In this document: piece after piece, positions 43,608-54,964 of the stretch
Layout of the letters: each line of letters starts with the position of its first letter
Position numbering within the stretch: the first letter of the stretch is position 1
NCBI RefSeq assembly: GCF_010731575.1
Contig: NZ_AP022617.1
Location: 5,828,001 to 5,892,000 of the forward strand
DNA length: 64,000 bases
Source: Mycolicibacterium monacense
Lineage (GTDB): Bacteria; Actinomycetota; Actinomycetes; Mycobacteriales; Mycobacteriaceae
Reading direction: 5' to 3'
Notes under the pieces: generated by a model
Seen by the model: the letters and a program-made list of their open reading frames with translations, nothing else
The model's database searches: none
What the model was told of the DNA's origin: nothing
Position numbers and translations under genes: made by a program

Positions 43608-43634
43608 GCTTCTCCCCTGGAGCTCATCGCTCCA

Positions 43635-45929
43635 TTATTCGTTCTCGGCCGACACCACCGAGGTAACGCGGTGAATCGCGAATTCGCGCACCCGCCCGGA
43701 TGCCGGATCGTAGGCGGTCAACTGGCCGCCGCGGACGTTGACGGGGGCCACCACCCGCTGCGTGGCCACCCCGGCCGGGTCCACGTAGCCGATCACCACC
43801 GAAGTCTGCTGTAGCGCCGCTTCCTGCAACTGCGTTATCGCAACGCCCGGATCGAGCCGCATGTTCCTGGACGGGGCGGCGGCGACCTTGCGCAGCACCG
43901 CGACGATCGCACCGAGCGTCTGGCCGGTCGGGGTGGGCGCGGGGCGGAAGACCCGTCGCCGGCCCGGTGCCGGCACCCGGGCACCGCGGGAGCGGATGTC
44001 GACGATCGCGCCGGACGAATCCTCGGCCGCCGGGGCGAGCCCGGCGTTGCGCAGCGCGGCGAGCACGTCGGCGATCGGCGCCTGCGACACCGCCACCGTC
44101 GGCGCCAACAACCGCAGTTCCACCGCGCCGGTGGCCGGTGCGGCGACGGCCTGGGCCAGCAGCGCCGGATCCTCGCACCGCACGAACGACGCCGCCATAC
44201 CGACCCGGAGCTGGCCGTGACGGCGCGCGACGTCGTCGATCAGATATGTCAACCCCTGCGGCACAGGGGTTTTCGAATGCCGCCCGAAGAACGAGTGCAA
44301 TTCGCTGGCGGTCTTGCCGGTGTCGAGCGCACGGCGGATCGACGCCTCACTGACCCGGTACACCATCGCCGCGCCCGCGGACTCCACCGCCGCGACGGCC
44401 GCCAGCTGCTCGGCGAGGTCGCGTTCGAGCGGGCCGGGGACGACGACGGTCAGGTCGGCCTGAACCAGGAAATGGTCGATGGGGGCGGGCAGCACCTTGG
44501 CCTTGGCCGCCACGACGTCCTCGGGCGGTTCACCGGCGAGCAGCCTGCGGGTGGGTGTCGCGATCGCGCCGCGGCCCACCATGCCGAGTGCGTGCGCCTC
44601 GGTGAGCAGACCGCCGACCGGTTCGGGCTGCAGCCGGACCGCCCAGCGCGGCCTGCGCCAGATCATCGCCCGAGAGGCCGACGCCGCGTCGACCCCCGAA
44701 CCTGCGGGCAGGTCGGCCAGCACCGCCAGCAGCAGCCGGCGGTCCAGCGGAGCCGCCGTCGAGTACAGCGCATCCGACAGCGACGCATACGGTTTGCCGT
44801 CGGGTCCCCGGCTGCCGGTGAGCCCCGGCCTGGCCGGCAGGTCGAGCCACGTCGAGGCCAGAAGGTGCCAGCGCACCGCAGTCGGTGACTCGATGAACCG
44901 ATCGGCCGCCACCGTCGGCGCCCAGAACGTGCTGGTCCCGTCGCCCGGATCCGGTTCGGGCATCCCGGCCGCGATGAGGCCCGCCCCCAACGCGACCTCC
45001 AGGATCAGCCCCAGCCGTCGCTCGTCGATCCCCGTGGCCTTCACGAGGCGTTTGAGGTCGCGCACCCCGAGGCCGCCGCTGCGCAGTTCCGGCACCGGGG
45101 CCGCCGAGAGCGCCTCGAGCACCACGTCGACCTCACGCAGCACGTCGATCGCCGCGCCGGCCGCGACGGCGTCGACGTCGGACGGTTTCGTCGAGGTCGT
45201 GACGGGATCGGGTGGGTTCAGCTCCGTCGGTCCGGGCGCCTCGCCGCGCAGCACCTGGCCGACGAGACGGGGCAGGATCACGGTGTCGTCGTCGACCTGG
45301 CGCAGCAGCCCCGCCGCCAGCAGGCGCTGCACCGGACGGTCGGCCGGCGTTCCGGGCGCCGCATCCCGCGTGCGGCCGACCGGGGACCCCTCGAGGAGCC
45401 GCTCGAGCAGCTCACGCTGTGCGGTGTCGAGTCCGGCCAGCTTCTCCGCGATGTCGTCGGCGCCGTGCTCGGCCGTCTCCACGACCGCCTGACCCGGATA
45501 CCACGGCAGCCCGGACGCCGCCTCGGCCGCGACGCGCACCTGGTCGTCGTCACCCCACACCAGAGCCCGCGCGCGCAGATCGTCGACCGCGACGACGATC
45601 GCACCCTCGTCCGCGCGCCCCCCGATCAGCTCGAACAACTTGGTCAACGGCACCGCGGTGGTGTCGGCGTGCAGCACCAGCAGCGCATCGAGCACGGCCA
45701 ACCGCAGGAAATCGAGGCCGTCGGTGGCGGCCTTGACCGACTGTCGTGACGTCGCCCGTGCGGCCAGCGCGGCGATGGTGCCCGGCGGCGGCTGGGTGAG
45801 GTCAGGGCGCAACTCGAGCAGCCGGATCAGCCGCTCGTCGGGTAGTTGGGCCAACCAGGCGCCCAGAGGGACACCGGTGGTCCCCCGAGTCGCTTCGCTC
45901 CTGCCCGTGGGCGGAGTGTGTGCTGTCAT
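43635..45929 (-). CDS. Helicase-associated (XPB/Ssl2-like N-terminal) protein
   Basis: A 764-residue protein of the Rv0862c type. No helicase ATPase motifs are present; the family is annotated helicase-C-like/XPB N-terminal-like winged-helix protein. N-terminal section: [20 protein letters not shown], then winged-helix-like repeats; the C-terminal section has [19 protein letters not shown], a WYL-like beta part. It precedes the XPB-like helicase by a short gap, so the two likely work together. TACGCT lies eight bases before the ATG (leaderless). A GTG at codon 21 (VPLGAWLAQ) is an alternative start. Confidence 0.87.
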   Translation of the reverse strand: MTAHTPPTGRSEATRGTTGVPLGAWLAQLPDERLIRLLELRPDLTQPPPGTIAALAARATSRQSVKAATDGLDFLRLAVLDALLVLHADTTAVPLTKLFELIGGRADEGAIVVAVDDLRARALVWGDDDQVRVAAEAASGLPWYPGQAVVETAEHGADDIAEKLAGLDTAQRELLERLLEGSPVGRTRDAAPGTPADRPVQRLLAAGLLRQVDDDTVILPRLVGQVLRGEAPGPTELNPPDPVTTSTKPSDVDAVAAGAAIDVLREVDVVLEALSAAPVPELRSGGLGVRDLKRLVKATGIDERRLGLILEVALGAGLIAAGMPEPDPGDGTSTFWAPTVAADRFIESPTAVRWHLLASTWLDLPARPGLTGSRGPDGKPYASLSDALYSTAAPLDRRLLLAVLADLPAGSGVDAASASRAMIWRRPRWAVRLQPEPVGGLLTEAHALGMVGRGAIATPTRRLLAGEPPEDVVAAKAKVLPAPIDHFLVQADLTVVVPGPLERDLAEQLAAVAAVESAGAAMVYRVSEASIRRALDTGKTASELHSFFGRHSKTPVPQGLTYLIDDVARRHGQLRVGMAASFVRCEDPALLAQAVAAPATGAVELRLLAPTVAVSQAPIADVLAALRNAGLAPAAEDSSGAIVDIRSRGARVPAPGRRRVFRPAPTPTGQTLGAIVAVLRKVAAAPSRNMRLDPGVAITQLQEAALQQTSVVIGYVDPAGVATQRVVAPVNVRGGQLTAYDPASGRVREFAIHRVTSVVSAENE

Positions 45930-45994
45930 TGCTGACCAGCGTAAAGCAGCCGCCCGACCTCGCCATCCGCCGAGCCGTTTGCCACAATGTGGGC

Positions 45995-46186
45995 GTGGCT
46001 GACAAGAAATCGAAGAAGCAGTACGTCGACCCGGGGTGGCCCACCCACCTCGACGGTGACGAGCACGCCGTGAGCGAACTCGCCACCGACCGCGTCGGCG
46101 CCCTCTCGCCGTTCGGCGACCTGACCTTCCCGCTGCCAGCCGACGAGCTGCCGTACCTGCATCCCGTCACCGTCGTCAACAGGTAA
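45995..46186 (+). CDS. Small conserved protein (Rv0863 type)
   Basis: A 63-residue protein with a Lys-rich start ([20 protein letters not shown]) and the ending [19 protein letters not shown]. No known domain. The size is shorter than Rv0863. It ends exactly at the codon before the moaC GTG, so it is co-translated with moaC; its link to molybdopterin synthesis is unknown. The start could also be a GTG two codons earlier (45989). Confidence 0.75.
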   Translation: MADKKSKKQYVDPGWPTHLDGDEHAVSELATDRVGALSPFGDLTFPLPADELPYLHPVTVVNR

Positions 46187-46672
46187 GTGGCCGCGAGCTC
46201 GCAGCACGGGCTTTCGCACGTCGACGAGTCCGGCGCGGCGCACATGGTCGACGTCAGCGGTAAGGACGTCACCAAACGCACCGCCGTCGCGGCGGGCACG
46301 CTGCACACCCGCCCCGACGTGGTCGCGCTGATCGCGTCCGGCGGGCTGCCCAAGGGCGACGCGCTGGCGACCGCGCGGGTCGCCGGCATCATGGCCGCCA
46401 AACGCACCAGCGATCTGATCCCGCTGTGCCATCAGCTCGCGCTGACCGGTGTGGACGTCGACTTCGAGATCGGCGAGAGCCACGTCCGCGTCACCGCGAC
46501 CGTGCGGACCACCGACCGCACCGGGGTGGAGATGGAAGCGCTGACGGCGGTGAGCGTGGCCGCGCTGACCGTCTACGACATGATCAAGGCCGTCGACCCC
46601 GCCGCCCGCATCGACGACATCGCGGTGCTTCGTAAAGAGGGCGGCAAGACCGGCACCTGGACGCGGCCGTGA
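46187..46672 (+). CDS. moaC: Cyclic pyranopterin monophosphate synthase MoaC
   Basis: A 161-residue enzyme that turns the MoaA product into cyclic pyranopterin monophosphate. Signature segments: [31 protein letters not shown] and [17 protein letters not shown], with the active-site Lys in MIKAVD. GTG start directly after the previous stop. Its stop overlaps mog (GTGA). Confidence 0.95.
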   Translation: MAASSQHGLSHVDESGAAHMVDVSGKDVTKRTAVAAGTLHTRPDVVALIASGGLPKGDALATARVAGIMAAKRTSDLIPLCHQLALTGVDVDFEIGESHVRVTATVRTTDRTGVEMEALTAVSVAALTVYDMIKAVDPAARIDDIAVLRKEGGKTGTWTRP

Positions 46673-47151
46673 CCGGCCGCACCGGCCGCGTCGTCATCGC
46701 CTCCACCCGGGCCGCCGCAGCGGTCTACGAGGACCGGACCGGACCCCCGATCGTCGAGTGGTTGACCGGCCGTGGCGTCGACACTCCCGATCCGGTCGTG
46801 GTGCCCGACGGCGACCCCGTCGAAGCGGCCCTGCGCGCGGCGGTGGCCGACGGCGTCGACGTGGTGATCACCTCCGGCGGCACCGGCATCTCGCCCACCG
46901 ACGCCACCCCGCAGGCCACCGCGGCCGTCGTCGACTACGAACTGCCCGGCCTGGCCGAGGCCATCCGGCGGGCGGGGCTGCCGAAGGTGCCGACCGCCGT
47001 GCTGTCGCGCGGGATCTGCGGCGTGGCCGGACGCACGCTCGTGGTGAACCTGCCCGGCTCGCCCGGCGGCGTCAGGGACGGACTGTCGGTGCTCGCCGAC
47101 GTGCTCGACCACGCCCTGGACCAGCTCGCCGGAAAGGACCATCCGCGATGA
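46669..47151 (+). CDS. mog: Molybdopterin adenylyltransferase-type Mog/MoaB
   Basis: A 160-residue MogA/MoaB-family protein. The nucleotide/molybdopterin segments are [14 protein letters not shown] and [14 protein letters not shown]. It adenylates molybdopterin before molybdenum insertion. Overlaps moaC by four bases upstream and moaE by four downstream, so the three are made together. Confidence 0.93.
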   Translation: MTGRTGRVVIASTRAAAAVYEDRTGPPIVEWLTGRGVDTPDPVVVPDGDPVEAALRAAVADGVDVVITSGGTGISPTDATPQATAAVVDYELPGLAEAIRRAGLPKVPTAVLSRGICGVAGRTLVVNLPGSPGGVRDGLSVLADVLDHALDQLAGKDHPR

Positions 47152-47576
47152 CCGCCGTCGTGCACCGTGCCGCCGTGACCGAGGACCCGATCGACCTGAC
47201 CGAGCACGAAGACCTCGTGTCCCACGAATCCGCCGGGGCCGTCGTCAGTTTCGCCGGTGTGGTCCGCGACCACGACGGCGGGCGCGGGGTGGCCCGCCTC
47301 GAATACTCCGCGCATCCCAGCGCCGCGCAGGTCCTCGCGGAGGTCGCCGCCGAGATCGCCGCGGAGTCCGACGGTGTGCGCGCGATCGCCGTCAGCCACC
47401 GCGTGGGACCCCTCGAAATAGGCGACGCCGCCCTGGTGGCCGCTGTGGCAGCGGACCATCGCAGGGCGGCGTTCGACACCTGTTCCCGGCTCGTCGACGC
47501 CGTCAAGGACCGGATACCGGTGTGGAAGCACCAGTTCTTCGGTGACGGCTCCGACGAGTGGGTGAACTCGGCCTGA
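47148..47576 (+). CDS. moaE: Molybdopterin synthase large subunit MoaE
   Basis: A 142-residue catalytic subunit that pairs with MoaD to add dithiolene sulfur. Conserved: [42 protein letters not shown], and the catalytic Lys in [15 protein letters not shown] overlap with mog. Its partner moaD is on the other strand beyond rpfA. Convergent with rpfA. Confidence 0.95.
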   Translation: MTAVVHRAAVTEDPIDLTEHEDLVSHESAGAVVSFAGVVRDHDGGRGVARLEYSAHPSAAQVLAEVAAEIAAESDGVRAIAVSHRVGPLEIGDAALVAAVAADHRRAAFDTCSRLVDAVKDRIPVWKHQFFGDGSDEWVNSA

Positions 47577-47582
47577 CCCGAC

Positions 47583-49127
<1,545 letters not shown>

Positions 49128-49195
49128 ACTGAACGGTAACCGCTCACCGCGCACCCGTCACCTTTTCCCGACCTCGGCGTTTTCCGCCACAGCAA

Positions 49196-49201
49196 ATCTT
49201 A
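49196..49201 (-). promoter_or_regulatory. Possible rpfA -10 element
   Basis: TAAGAT on the minus strand, about 70 bases upstream of the riboswitch, would give a leader of roughly 310 bases. The -35 is poor, suggesting an activator. Other TANNNT hexamers nearby cannot be excluded. Confidence 0.35.
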
Positions 49202-49292
49202 AAAGGGCTCTAAAGGTGCAGGTTGGCCCGTCGTTTTCGCAGGTGTTTCCGCCCGTGATCTGGGCTATAGCCAGCTTGTGACCAATTCGTTA

Positions 49293-49308
49293 TGTGACGC
49301 AAATCACG
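49293..49308. promoter_or_regulatory. CRP-like site upstream of rpfA
   Basis: TGTGACGCAAATCACG matches the TGTGA-N6-TCACA consensus at all but the last base. In M. tuberculosis CRP (Rv3676) activates rpfA, so conservation is expected. It lies one base beyond the moaD stop, about 90 bases upstream of the proposed -10. Confidence 0.7.
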
Positions 49309-49309
49309 C

Positions 49310-49576
49310 TTATCCGCCGGCGAACGGGGGAAGCACATCAAGCGTCTGCGCGTTCGCCAACGCCATCGTCGTATCCCGTACGGCCACGCCGTCGCAGAGG
49401 TACGAGCACCGCGCCAAAACTCGGCCCAGTTCCGCGCTGCGCGAAGATAATTCGTCGACGAGCGCCTGCACCGTCGTGCCCGCGGGGACGGTCAGATCCT
49501 CTGATTCGGTGCCGGCGGCGGCCCGGGCGGCGGCGAAGTACCGGACCGCGACGCGCACCGTCGTGGTGGTCGACAC
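49310..49576 (-). CDS. moaD: Molybdopterin synthase sulfur carrier MoaD
   Basis: Ubiquitin-like protein of 88 residues ending in the Gly-Gly (VLPPFAGG) that is thiocarboxylated. VRVAVRYFAAARAAAG starts the fold. GTG at 49576, one base after the moaA stop, was chosen; a longer reading has no support. It donates sulfur to the MoaE active site. Shares a minus-strand unit with moaA and yccF. Confidence 0.92.
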   Translation of the reverse strand: MSTTTTVRVAVRYFAAARAAAGTESEDLTVPAGTTVQALVDELSSRSAELGRVLARCSYLCDGVAVRDTTMALANAQTLDVLPPFAGG

Positions 49577-49577
49577 G

Positions 49578-50630
49578 TCAGCCCCCGATCGCACTCATCG
49601 GCCGCGACGGCTGTTCGAAGCCTGGATCGTTGATGCCGTGACCTGCAGCCTTCGTCCACATCGCGGCGCGCCAGGCCTGCTCGATCGCGTCGTCGTCGGC
49701 GCCGCCACGCAGCAGCCGGCGCAGATCGCTCTCCTCGCGGGCGAACAGACAGTTACGCACCTGACCGTCGGCGGTGAGCCGGGTGCGGTCACACGCCGCG
49801 CAGAACGCCTCGGAGACCGACGCGATCACCCCGACCGTCGCCGTCCCGCCGTCGACCCGCCACAGCTGTGCCGGAGCCGAACCCCGCGGTTTGGAGTCGG
49901 GGACCAGGGTGAAGTGCGCGCGCAGGGCGGCGAGGATGCCGGCGGCCTCGAGTGAGCGGCCGCGCTGCCACTGGTGTTCGGCGTCGAGCGGCATCTGCTC
50001 GATGATGCGCAGCTGATAGCCGTGGTCGAGGCAGTACCGCAGCAGCGAGACCGCGTCGTCGAGACCGGTGTCGGGATCGAGGACGGCGTTGACCTTGACC
50101 GGCGTCAGCCCGGCCTCCTTGGCGGCGGCCAGCCCGGCGAGCACGTCACCCAGCCGGTCGCGGCGGGTGATGCGCGCGAAGTGGGCGGCGTCGACGCTGT
50201 CGAGCGAGACGTTGACCCGGTCGAGCCCGGCGGCCTTGAGGGCCCGCGCCCGCTTGGCCAGCCCGATCCCGTTGGTGGTCATCGCCATCTCCGGGCGGGG
50301 GCGCAGCGCGCCCGTGGCCGCCACCACGTCCTCGAGGTGCCGCACCACCAGCGGTTCACCGCCGGTGAAGCGCACGTTGGTGATGCCGAGGCGGGTGACC
50401 GCGATACGCAGCAGCCGGATCAGTTCGTCGGCGCTCAGCAGCTGCTCACCCGGCAGCCAGTCGAGGCCTTCGGCGGGCATGCAGTAGGTGCAGCGCAGAT
50501 TGCAGCGGTCGGTCAGCGACACCCGCAGGTCGGTGGCGATGCGGCCGAAGGTGTCGACCAGCGGTCCGGTGGTGGGCATGCCTGCCGCCGGACGCGAGAT
50601 GGTGGGGACACCGAGTGGGGTCACCGTCAT
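49578..50630 (-). CDS. moaA: GTP 3',8-cyclase MoaA
   Basis: Radical SAM enzyme of 350 residues, the first step of molybdopterin synthesis. The N-terminal 4Fe-4S/SAM motif is DRCNLRCTYC, followed by GGEPLV; the C-terminal cluster ligands are in CAACDRTRLTADG and RNCLF. Usual C-terminal GG is present (SAIGG). The ATG overlaps the yccF stop (ATGA). Co-transcribed with moaD. Confidence 0.95.
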   Translation of the reverse strand: MTVTPLGVPTISRPAAGMPTTGPLVDTFGRIATDLRVSLTDRCNLRCTYCMPAEGLDWLPGEQLLSADELIRLLRIAVTRLGITNVRFTGGEPLVVRHLEDVVAATGALRPRPEMAMTTNGIGLAKRARALKAAGLDRVNVSLDSVDAAHFARITRRDRLGDVLAGLAAAKEAGLTPVKVNAVLDPDTGLDDAVSLLRYCLDHGYQLRIIEQMPLDAEHQWQRGRSLEAAGILAALRAHFTLVPDSKPRGSAPAQLWRVDGGTATVGVIASVSEAFCAACDRTRLTADGQVRNCLFAREESDLRRLLRGGADDDAIEQAWRAAMWTKAAGHGINDPGFEQPSRPMSAIGG

Positions 50631-51031
50631 GCGGCGGCTCGCATGGCGGGTACGGGCGGGTCGACCGGCACGATCTCTTTGCCGAGCGGCACCAGCGAGA
50701 CCGGGATGAGCTTGAGGTTGGCCAGCGCGAGCGGAATGCCGATGATCGTGATGGCCATCGCCGCCGCGCTGACTAGGTGGCCGATGGCCAGCCAGATGCC
50801 GAACAACAGCACCCAGATGACATTGCCGATGAGCGCGCCGGGACGAGGGCCCGGCTTCTCGACGATGGTGCGGCCGAACGGCCACAGCGCGTAGGACGCG
50901 ATCCGGAAGGCGGCGAATCCGAACGGGATGGTGATGATCAGGACGAAGCAGAGGATTCCCGCCACCGCGTACCCCAGCGCAAGCCACAGGCCGCCGAAAA
51001 TCAACCAGATGATGTTCAGTAGGACTCGCAT
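50627..51031 (-). CDS. yccF: YccF family membrane protein
   Basis: A 134-residue membrane protein made of two YccF repeats (MRVLLNIIWLIFGGLWLALG; then LIGNVIWVLLFGIWLAIGHL). Each repeat has a helix pair and a GI(P)F/GIPL-like loop (IPFGFAAFRIA; IPLALANLKL). Function unknown. Rv0870c type. First gene of the yccF-moaA-moaD unit; the link to molybdopterin is only positional. Confidence 0.88.
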   Translation of the reverse strand: MRVLLNIIWLIFGGLWLALGYAVAGILCFVLIITIPFGFAAFRIASYALWPFGRTIVEKPGPRPGALIGNVIWVLLFGIWLAIGHLVSAAAMAITIIGIPLALANLKLIPVSLVPLGKEIVPVDPPVPAMRAAA

Positions 51032-51176
51032 ATCGGGCGCACTTCTTCCTTCAGCGGTGGCACAAAGCCTACCGATAAGGGTGTGAAGTCGCCGGGCGAG
51101 TCCGAGTAGGATCGGCCTCGACGCGTCCCGGCGCAAGCGGGACGCTTTCCTTATGTCAGTGCGAGACGACGAGCAG

Positions 51177-51596
51177 GTGACCAAAGTGCCGACCGGCAGG
51201 GTGAAGTGGTACGACGCCGAAAAGGGCTTCGGCTTTCTGTCCCAGGAGGACGGCGAGGACGTGTACGTCCGGTCCTCGGCGCTGCCCGCGGGTGTCGAGG
51301 GACTCAAGGCGGGCCAGCGCGTCGAGTTCGGCGTGGCGGCCGGACGGCGCGGGCCGCAGGCGCTGAGCCTCACCCTGATCGATCCGCCGCCGAGCCTGAG
51401 CAAGACCCGTCGGGAGGCCGAGCGCCCCGAGCACAAGCACACCCCCGACGAACTGCACGGCATGATCGGTGACCTCATCACCCTGCTCGAGAGTGCGATC
51501 CAGCCCGACCTGCAGAAGGGCCGCTACCCCGACCGCAAGGTCGCACGCCGGGTGTCGGAGGTCGTCAAGGCCGTCGCCCGCGAACTCGACGCCTGA
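51177..51596 (+). CDS. cspB: Cold-shock-domain protein CspB
   Basis: A 139-residue protein with a cold shock domain at about 5-70 ([23 protein letters not shown]1; [12 protein letters not shown]2) and an extra C-terminal helical part (about 85-139; [32 protein letters not shown]) that ordinary Csp proteins lack. It binds single-stranded RNA/DNA. The start is unsure: GTG at 51177 gives [13 protein letters not shown], typical of relatives; ATG at 51153 adds eight residues. TAGGAT (51107-51112) is a likely -10. Orthologue of Rv0871. Confidence 0.9.
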   Translation: MTKVPTGRVKWYDAEKGFGFLSQEDGEDVYVRSSALPAGVEGLKAGQRVEFGVAAGRRGPQALSLTLIDPPPSLSKTRREAERPEHKHTPDELHGMIGDLITLLESAIQPDLQKGRYPDRKVARRVSEVVKAVARELDA

Positions 51597-51614
51597 TCCT
51601 TCACCGGCGCCCGC

Positions 51615-51674
51615 GCCGAACGTGAACTCCTGGCGAAAATCCGACGGATTCTTCGCAGTGGCTTCACGTTCGGC
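51615..51674. repeat. 60-base nested inverted repeat after cspB
   Basis: Outer arms GCCGAACGTGAA (51615-51626) and TTCACGTTCGGC (51663-51674) are exact; an inner pair GCGAA...TTCGC with ATCC/GGAT folds into the same hairpin. It lies 18 bases after the cspB stop and 21 before the GST start. It may be a terminator or a dispersed palindromic element. Confidence 0.7.
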
Positions 51675-51695
51675 GAAACCGGGCATGCTCGGGAC

Positions 51696-52700
51696 ATGAG
51701 CTACGTCGCAAGCGGAGGCGAATTCAACCGCGACACCGACTACATCACCGATCGGATCACCGCCGACGGCCGCGACGGCTATCCCGTCGAACCCGGGCGC
51801 TACCGGCTGATCGTCGCGCGGGCCTGCCCGTGGGCCAACCGCACGATCATCGTCCGCCGACTGCTCGGCCTCGAGGACGCGCTGTCCATCGGCTTCTGCG
51901 GACCCACGCACGACGAGCGCAGCTGGACCTTCGACCTGGACCCCGACGGCGTGGACCCCGTGCTGAAGATCCCGCGCCTGCAGGACGCCTATTTCAAGCG
52001 GTTCACCGACTACCCGAAGGGCATCACGGTGCCCGCGGTCGTCGAGGTGTCGACGGGTCAGGTCGTGACGAACGACTTCCCGCAGATCACGCTCGACTTC
52101 TCCACGGAGTGGACCGCCCACCACCGCGACGGCGCCCCCGACCTCTACCCGGAGAAACACCGCGACGAGATCGACGAGGTGGCCCAGCGCATCTACACCG
52201 AGGTCAACAACGGCGTCTACCGCTGCGGGTTCGCCGGGTCACAACGCGCGTACGAGAAGGCCTACGACCGGCTGTTCACCGCGCTGGACTGGCTCGAGGA
52301 CCGGTTGGCCGGACAGCGCTACCTGGTCGGCGACACCATCACCGAGGCCGACGTCCGGTTGTTCACCACGCTGGCCCGCTTCGATCCCGTCTACCACGGG
52401 CATTTCAAGTGCAATCGCGCCAAGCTCTCGGAGATGCCCGCGCTGTGGGGTTACGCCCGGGATCTGTTCCAGACGCCCGGCTTCGGTGACACCGTCGACT
52501 TCGTGCAGATCAAACAGCACTACTACATCGTCCATTCCGACATCAACCCGACGCAGGTGGTGCCCAAGGGTCCCGACCTGGCCAACTGGCTGACCTCACA
52601 CGGCCGGGAAGCGTTGGGCGGCAGGCCCTTCGGTGACGGGACACCGCCGGGTCCGGCCCGCGAGGGGGAGCGGGTGGCCGCCGGGCACACTCCGCTCTAG
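51696..52700 (+). CDS. Xi-class glutathionyl-hydroquinone reductase-like GST
   Basis: A 334-residue Xi-class glutathione transferase homologue. The catalytic Cys is in ARACPWANR; the C-terminal all-helical domain (about 165-300) is complete (YLVGDTITEADVRLFTTLARFDPVYHGHF, seen over two helices). Enzymes of this class reduce glutathionyl-hydroquinones. Mycobacteria lack glutathione, so the thiol here may be mycothiol; this is inference. Confidence 0.9.
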   Translation: MSYVASGGEFNRDTDYITDRITADGRDGYPVEPGRYRLIVARACPWANRTIIVRRLLGLEDALSIGFCGPTHDERSWTFDLDPDGVDPVLKIPRLQDAYFKRFTDYPKGITVPAVVEVSTGQVVTNDFPQITLDFSTEWTAHHRDGAPDLYPEKHRDEIDEVAQRIYTEVNNGVYRCGFAGSQRAYEKAYDRLFTALDWLEDRLAGQRYLVGDTITEADVRLFTTLARFDPVYHGHFKCNRAKLSEMPALWGYARDLFQTPGFGDTVDFVQIKQHYYIVHSDINPTQVVPKGPDLANWLTSHGREALGGRPFGDGTPPGPAREGERVAAGHTPL

Positions 52701-53197
52701 GGTCCGCCCTGATCCCAGACCATCCGGACCGACCACTCCGCGTGCGGGATCTCGAAGACCTCCCCGGCCTCGTTCTGCACCAGCGTGAGCAGCTGCACGG
52801 CGATCCCGGTGAGCCGGCCGCGCTGCGGATCGACGGTCGGGATGGTGACCGCCAGCCGGGTGTCGGGCCGGAACACCGATGCGGTGGTGTCGACGGGATC
52901 CTCGTACACCCGAAGCAGCCGCCAGGGCGCCTCGGCGATCGCCGACGGGACCGACAGCTGAACCGGGTCGCGCTCGGTGACGGCGAGTTCACCCTGCTGC
53001 CCGGCCGGCATGCAGTCGGTGGGATCGATGACGTCGCAGTACTGGAAAGGTCCGACGCGGGTCAACTCGCCGTGGGTGAAGGCGCTGATCTCCGGCAGGT
53101 CCGGGTCGTGGTCGCGGGTCAGCCGCCACACCATGAACGCCGTGGCCGCAGTCGCCAGCACCGCGACGGCCGCCAGCACGGCCACTACGCGTTTCAC
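52697..53197 (-). CDS. DUF2771 exported protein
   Basis: A 166-residue protein (Rv0875c type) with an N-terminal hydrophobic segment (VVAVLAAVAVLATAATAF) that anchors or exports it. The mature part has a Cys pair in YCDVIDPTDCMPAG. Function unknown. GTG start overlaps the MFS stop (GTGA), so the two are co-translated. Convergent with the GST gene, with stops overlapping by four bases. Confidence 0.85.
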   Translation of the reverse strand: MKRVVAVLAAVAVLATAATAFMVWRLTRDHDPDLPEISAFTHGELTRVGPFQYCDVIDPTDCMPAGQQGELAVTERDPVQLSVPSAIAEAPWRLLRVYEDPVDTTASVFRPDTRLAVTIPTVDPQRGRLTGIAVQLLTLVQNEAGEVFEIPHAEWSVRMVWDQGGP

Positions 53198-54894
53198 TCG
53201 TAACCCACCCCGGCGGCGTCGGAGCGACGGCCTTCCTGTTCGGCCAGCACCGGGCGGTTGCCACCCAAGCCCGGAATCAGCGATTCGCCGCGGTAGCTCA
53301 CGACCGTCTGGGCCAGACCGAGAATCAGCACGGCGGTGATCGTAGTGAAGCCGATCCACAGGTCGGTGTAGATGAGCACCCCGGTGGCGCCGCCGGCGAC
53401 CCACGCCAGCTGCAGCAGTGACTCCGAACGGCCGAACGCCGAGGCCCTGGACTCCTCGGGCAGGTCGTCCTGAAGCGACGCATCCAGCGACGCCTTGGCG
53501 ATCGCGCTGGCGCCGGAGGTGATCAGCGTGGCCACCGCTGCCACCAGCAGGTTCCCGGTGACCGCGGTCAGCAGCGCGACGGCGGTCACCGCGGTGGCCG
53601 CGCGTACGACCAGCCGCGCCGGGTGGCCCAGTTCGAGCCGCGCGGCGGTCATGTTGCCGACGAAGTTGCCGACGGCGGCCGCGGCGCCGATCAGGCCGAG
53701 GATGCGCAGCTGCTCCCAGCCGGTGGCGTCGTGCGACTTCGCCACGAACGCCGGGTAGAGGAACAGGAACCCGACCATCACCTTGATCGTGCAGTTGCCC
53801 CACAGCGCGGTGATGGTGTTACGGCCCAGCGGCTGGCGCGCCTTGCCGGACCGCTCGGACGGCCGCTCACGTCGCAGACCGCCGCTGCCGCCGTGATAAC
53901 TCAATGTCGCCGGCACCTCACCCGCGGTGACCTCGACCCATTTCGGGATGTGCATCGACAGCGCCGCGCCCGCGATGGTCGCAGCGACGATCACGTACAG
54001 CGCACCGGGCAGGTGGAAAAGGTTGAGCAGATACTCCGCCCCGGCGGCGAACGCGCCACCGACCACGGTGCCACCCAACAGGCCGAACGTCGTGAGCCGG
54101 GAATTCACCCGCACCAGGTCGATGCTCGGGGGCAGCACCCGCGGGGTGACGGCGCTGCGCAGCACCGAGAACGATTTCGACAGCACCATCATCCCGAGCG
54201 CGCACGGGTAGAGCACCCACGACTGGTAGCTGCCCGTCTCGCCGTCGTAGTTCGCGATCAGCAGCACCACCAGCGCCGTGCGCGCCAGGAACGAGGCGGC
54301 CAACGCGACGCGGCGGCCATGTTGCAGGCGGTCGAGCGCCGGGCCGATGAGCGGTGCGATCACCGCGAACGGCGCGATCGTGATCAGCAGGTACAGCGCG
54401 ACCTTGCTCTTGCTCTCCCCGCTCGCGGCGGCGAAGAACAACGTGTTCGCCAACGCCACCGCCATGGCGGCGTCGACGGCGAAGTTGGCCACCACCGGCC
54501 AGGTGAGCGCCGTCAGCCCGGACTTGTCCGCCCCGTCGGCGGTCGCGGCCCGGTGCACCAGGCCGTACATCTTCGACCCCATCTCGCGGCTGCGCTGCGC
54601 CGCGGCGCGGGTGACGGTGACCCGCCCTGCGCCCGCACCCACACCGGGCGGTGGGTCGTACTGGTACCCCGAGGGCGTCGGCTCGTCCAGCGGCGGCAGC
54701 CAGCGGTTCGCGCTCGGCGTCGGCTGCCTGCGTGGACGCCGGTAGGTACCGCCGTCGCTGGGGTAGTTCGCCATGCCGGGGTGGTCGTGGCCCGCGGGCG
54801 GCCGGGGCGGGTAGTACCGGGCGTCGCGTCGGAAATCCTCGGGATCCCCGTCACTCTCATCGCGTCCGCCGGCCACGCCACGATTGTCCACCAT
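53194..54894 (-). CDS. MFS-type transporter (Rv0876c type)
   Basis: A 566-residue membrane protein. Residues 1-130 are a long polar, Pro/Tyr/Arg-rich cytoplasmic region; the rest has about ten to twelve helices of major-facilitator type, with the loop IGPALDRLQHGRRVAL between helices two and three resembling the MFS motif A. Substrate unknown. It forms a unit with the DUF2771 gene. The ATG at 54894 is the first good start; a longer reading crosses the divergent gene. Confidence 0.87.
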   Translation of the reverse strand: MVDNRGVAGGRDESDGDPEDFRRDARYYPPRPPAGHDHPGMANYPSDGGTYRRPRRQPTPSANRWLPPLDEPTPSGYQYDPPPGVGAGAGRVTVTRAAAQRSREMGSKMYGLVHRAATADGADKSGLTALTWPVVANFAVDAAMAVALANTLFFAAASGESKSKVALYLLITIAPFAVIAPLIGPALDRLQHGRRVALAASFLARTALVVLLIANYDGETGSYQSWVLYPCALGMMVLSKSFSVLRSAVTPRVLPPSIDLVRVNSRLTTFGLLGGTVVGGAFAAGAEYLLNLFHLPGALYVIVAATIAGAALSMHIPKWVEVTAGEVPATLSYHGGSGGLRRERPSERSGKARQPLGRNTITALWGNCTIKVMVGFLFLYPAFVAKSHDATGWEQLRILGLIGAAAAVGNFVGNMTAARLELGHPARLVVRAATAVTAVALLTAVTGNLLVAAVATLITSGASAIAKASLDASLQDDLPEESRASAFGRSESLLQLAWVAGGATGVLIYTDLWIGFTTITAVLILGLAQTVVSYRGESLIPGLGGNRPVLAEQEGRRSDAAGVGYE

Positions 54895-54964
54895 GGCACC
54901 GACTGACGGTTGACAGCCGACCGGTGTGGCTTTCCGGTATCGCTCTGCGGCACTATGGGATGCG

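Larger units (their letters stand above)
43531..43609. repeat. Tandem 35-bp duplication at the helicase start
   Basis: A 35-base unit beginning CGGTCATGCGCGATCCCGCT occurs at 43531-43565 and 43566-43600, followed by nine bases of a third copy. The copies are identical. Each carries an ATG on the minus strand; the first copy contains the helicase start codon. Confidence 0.95.

Noticed and set aside
43531..43609. CRISPR-like array
   Set aside because: The 35-base units are directly adjacent without spacers and there are no cas genes.
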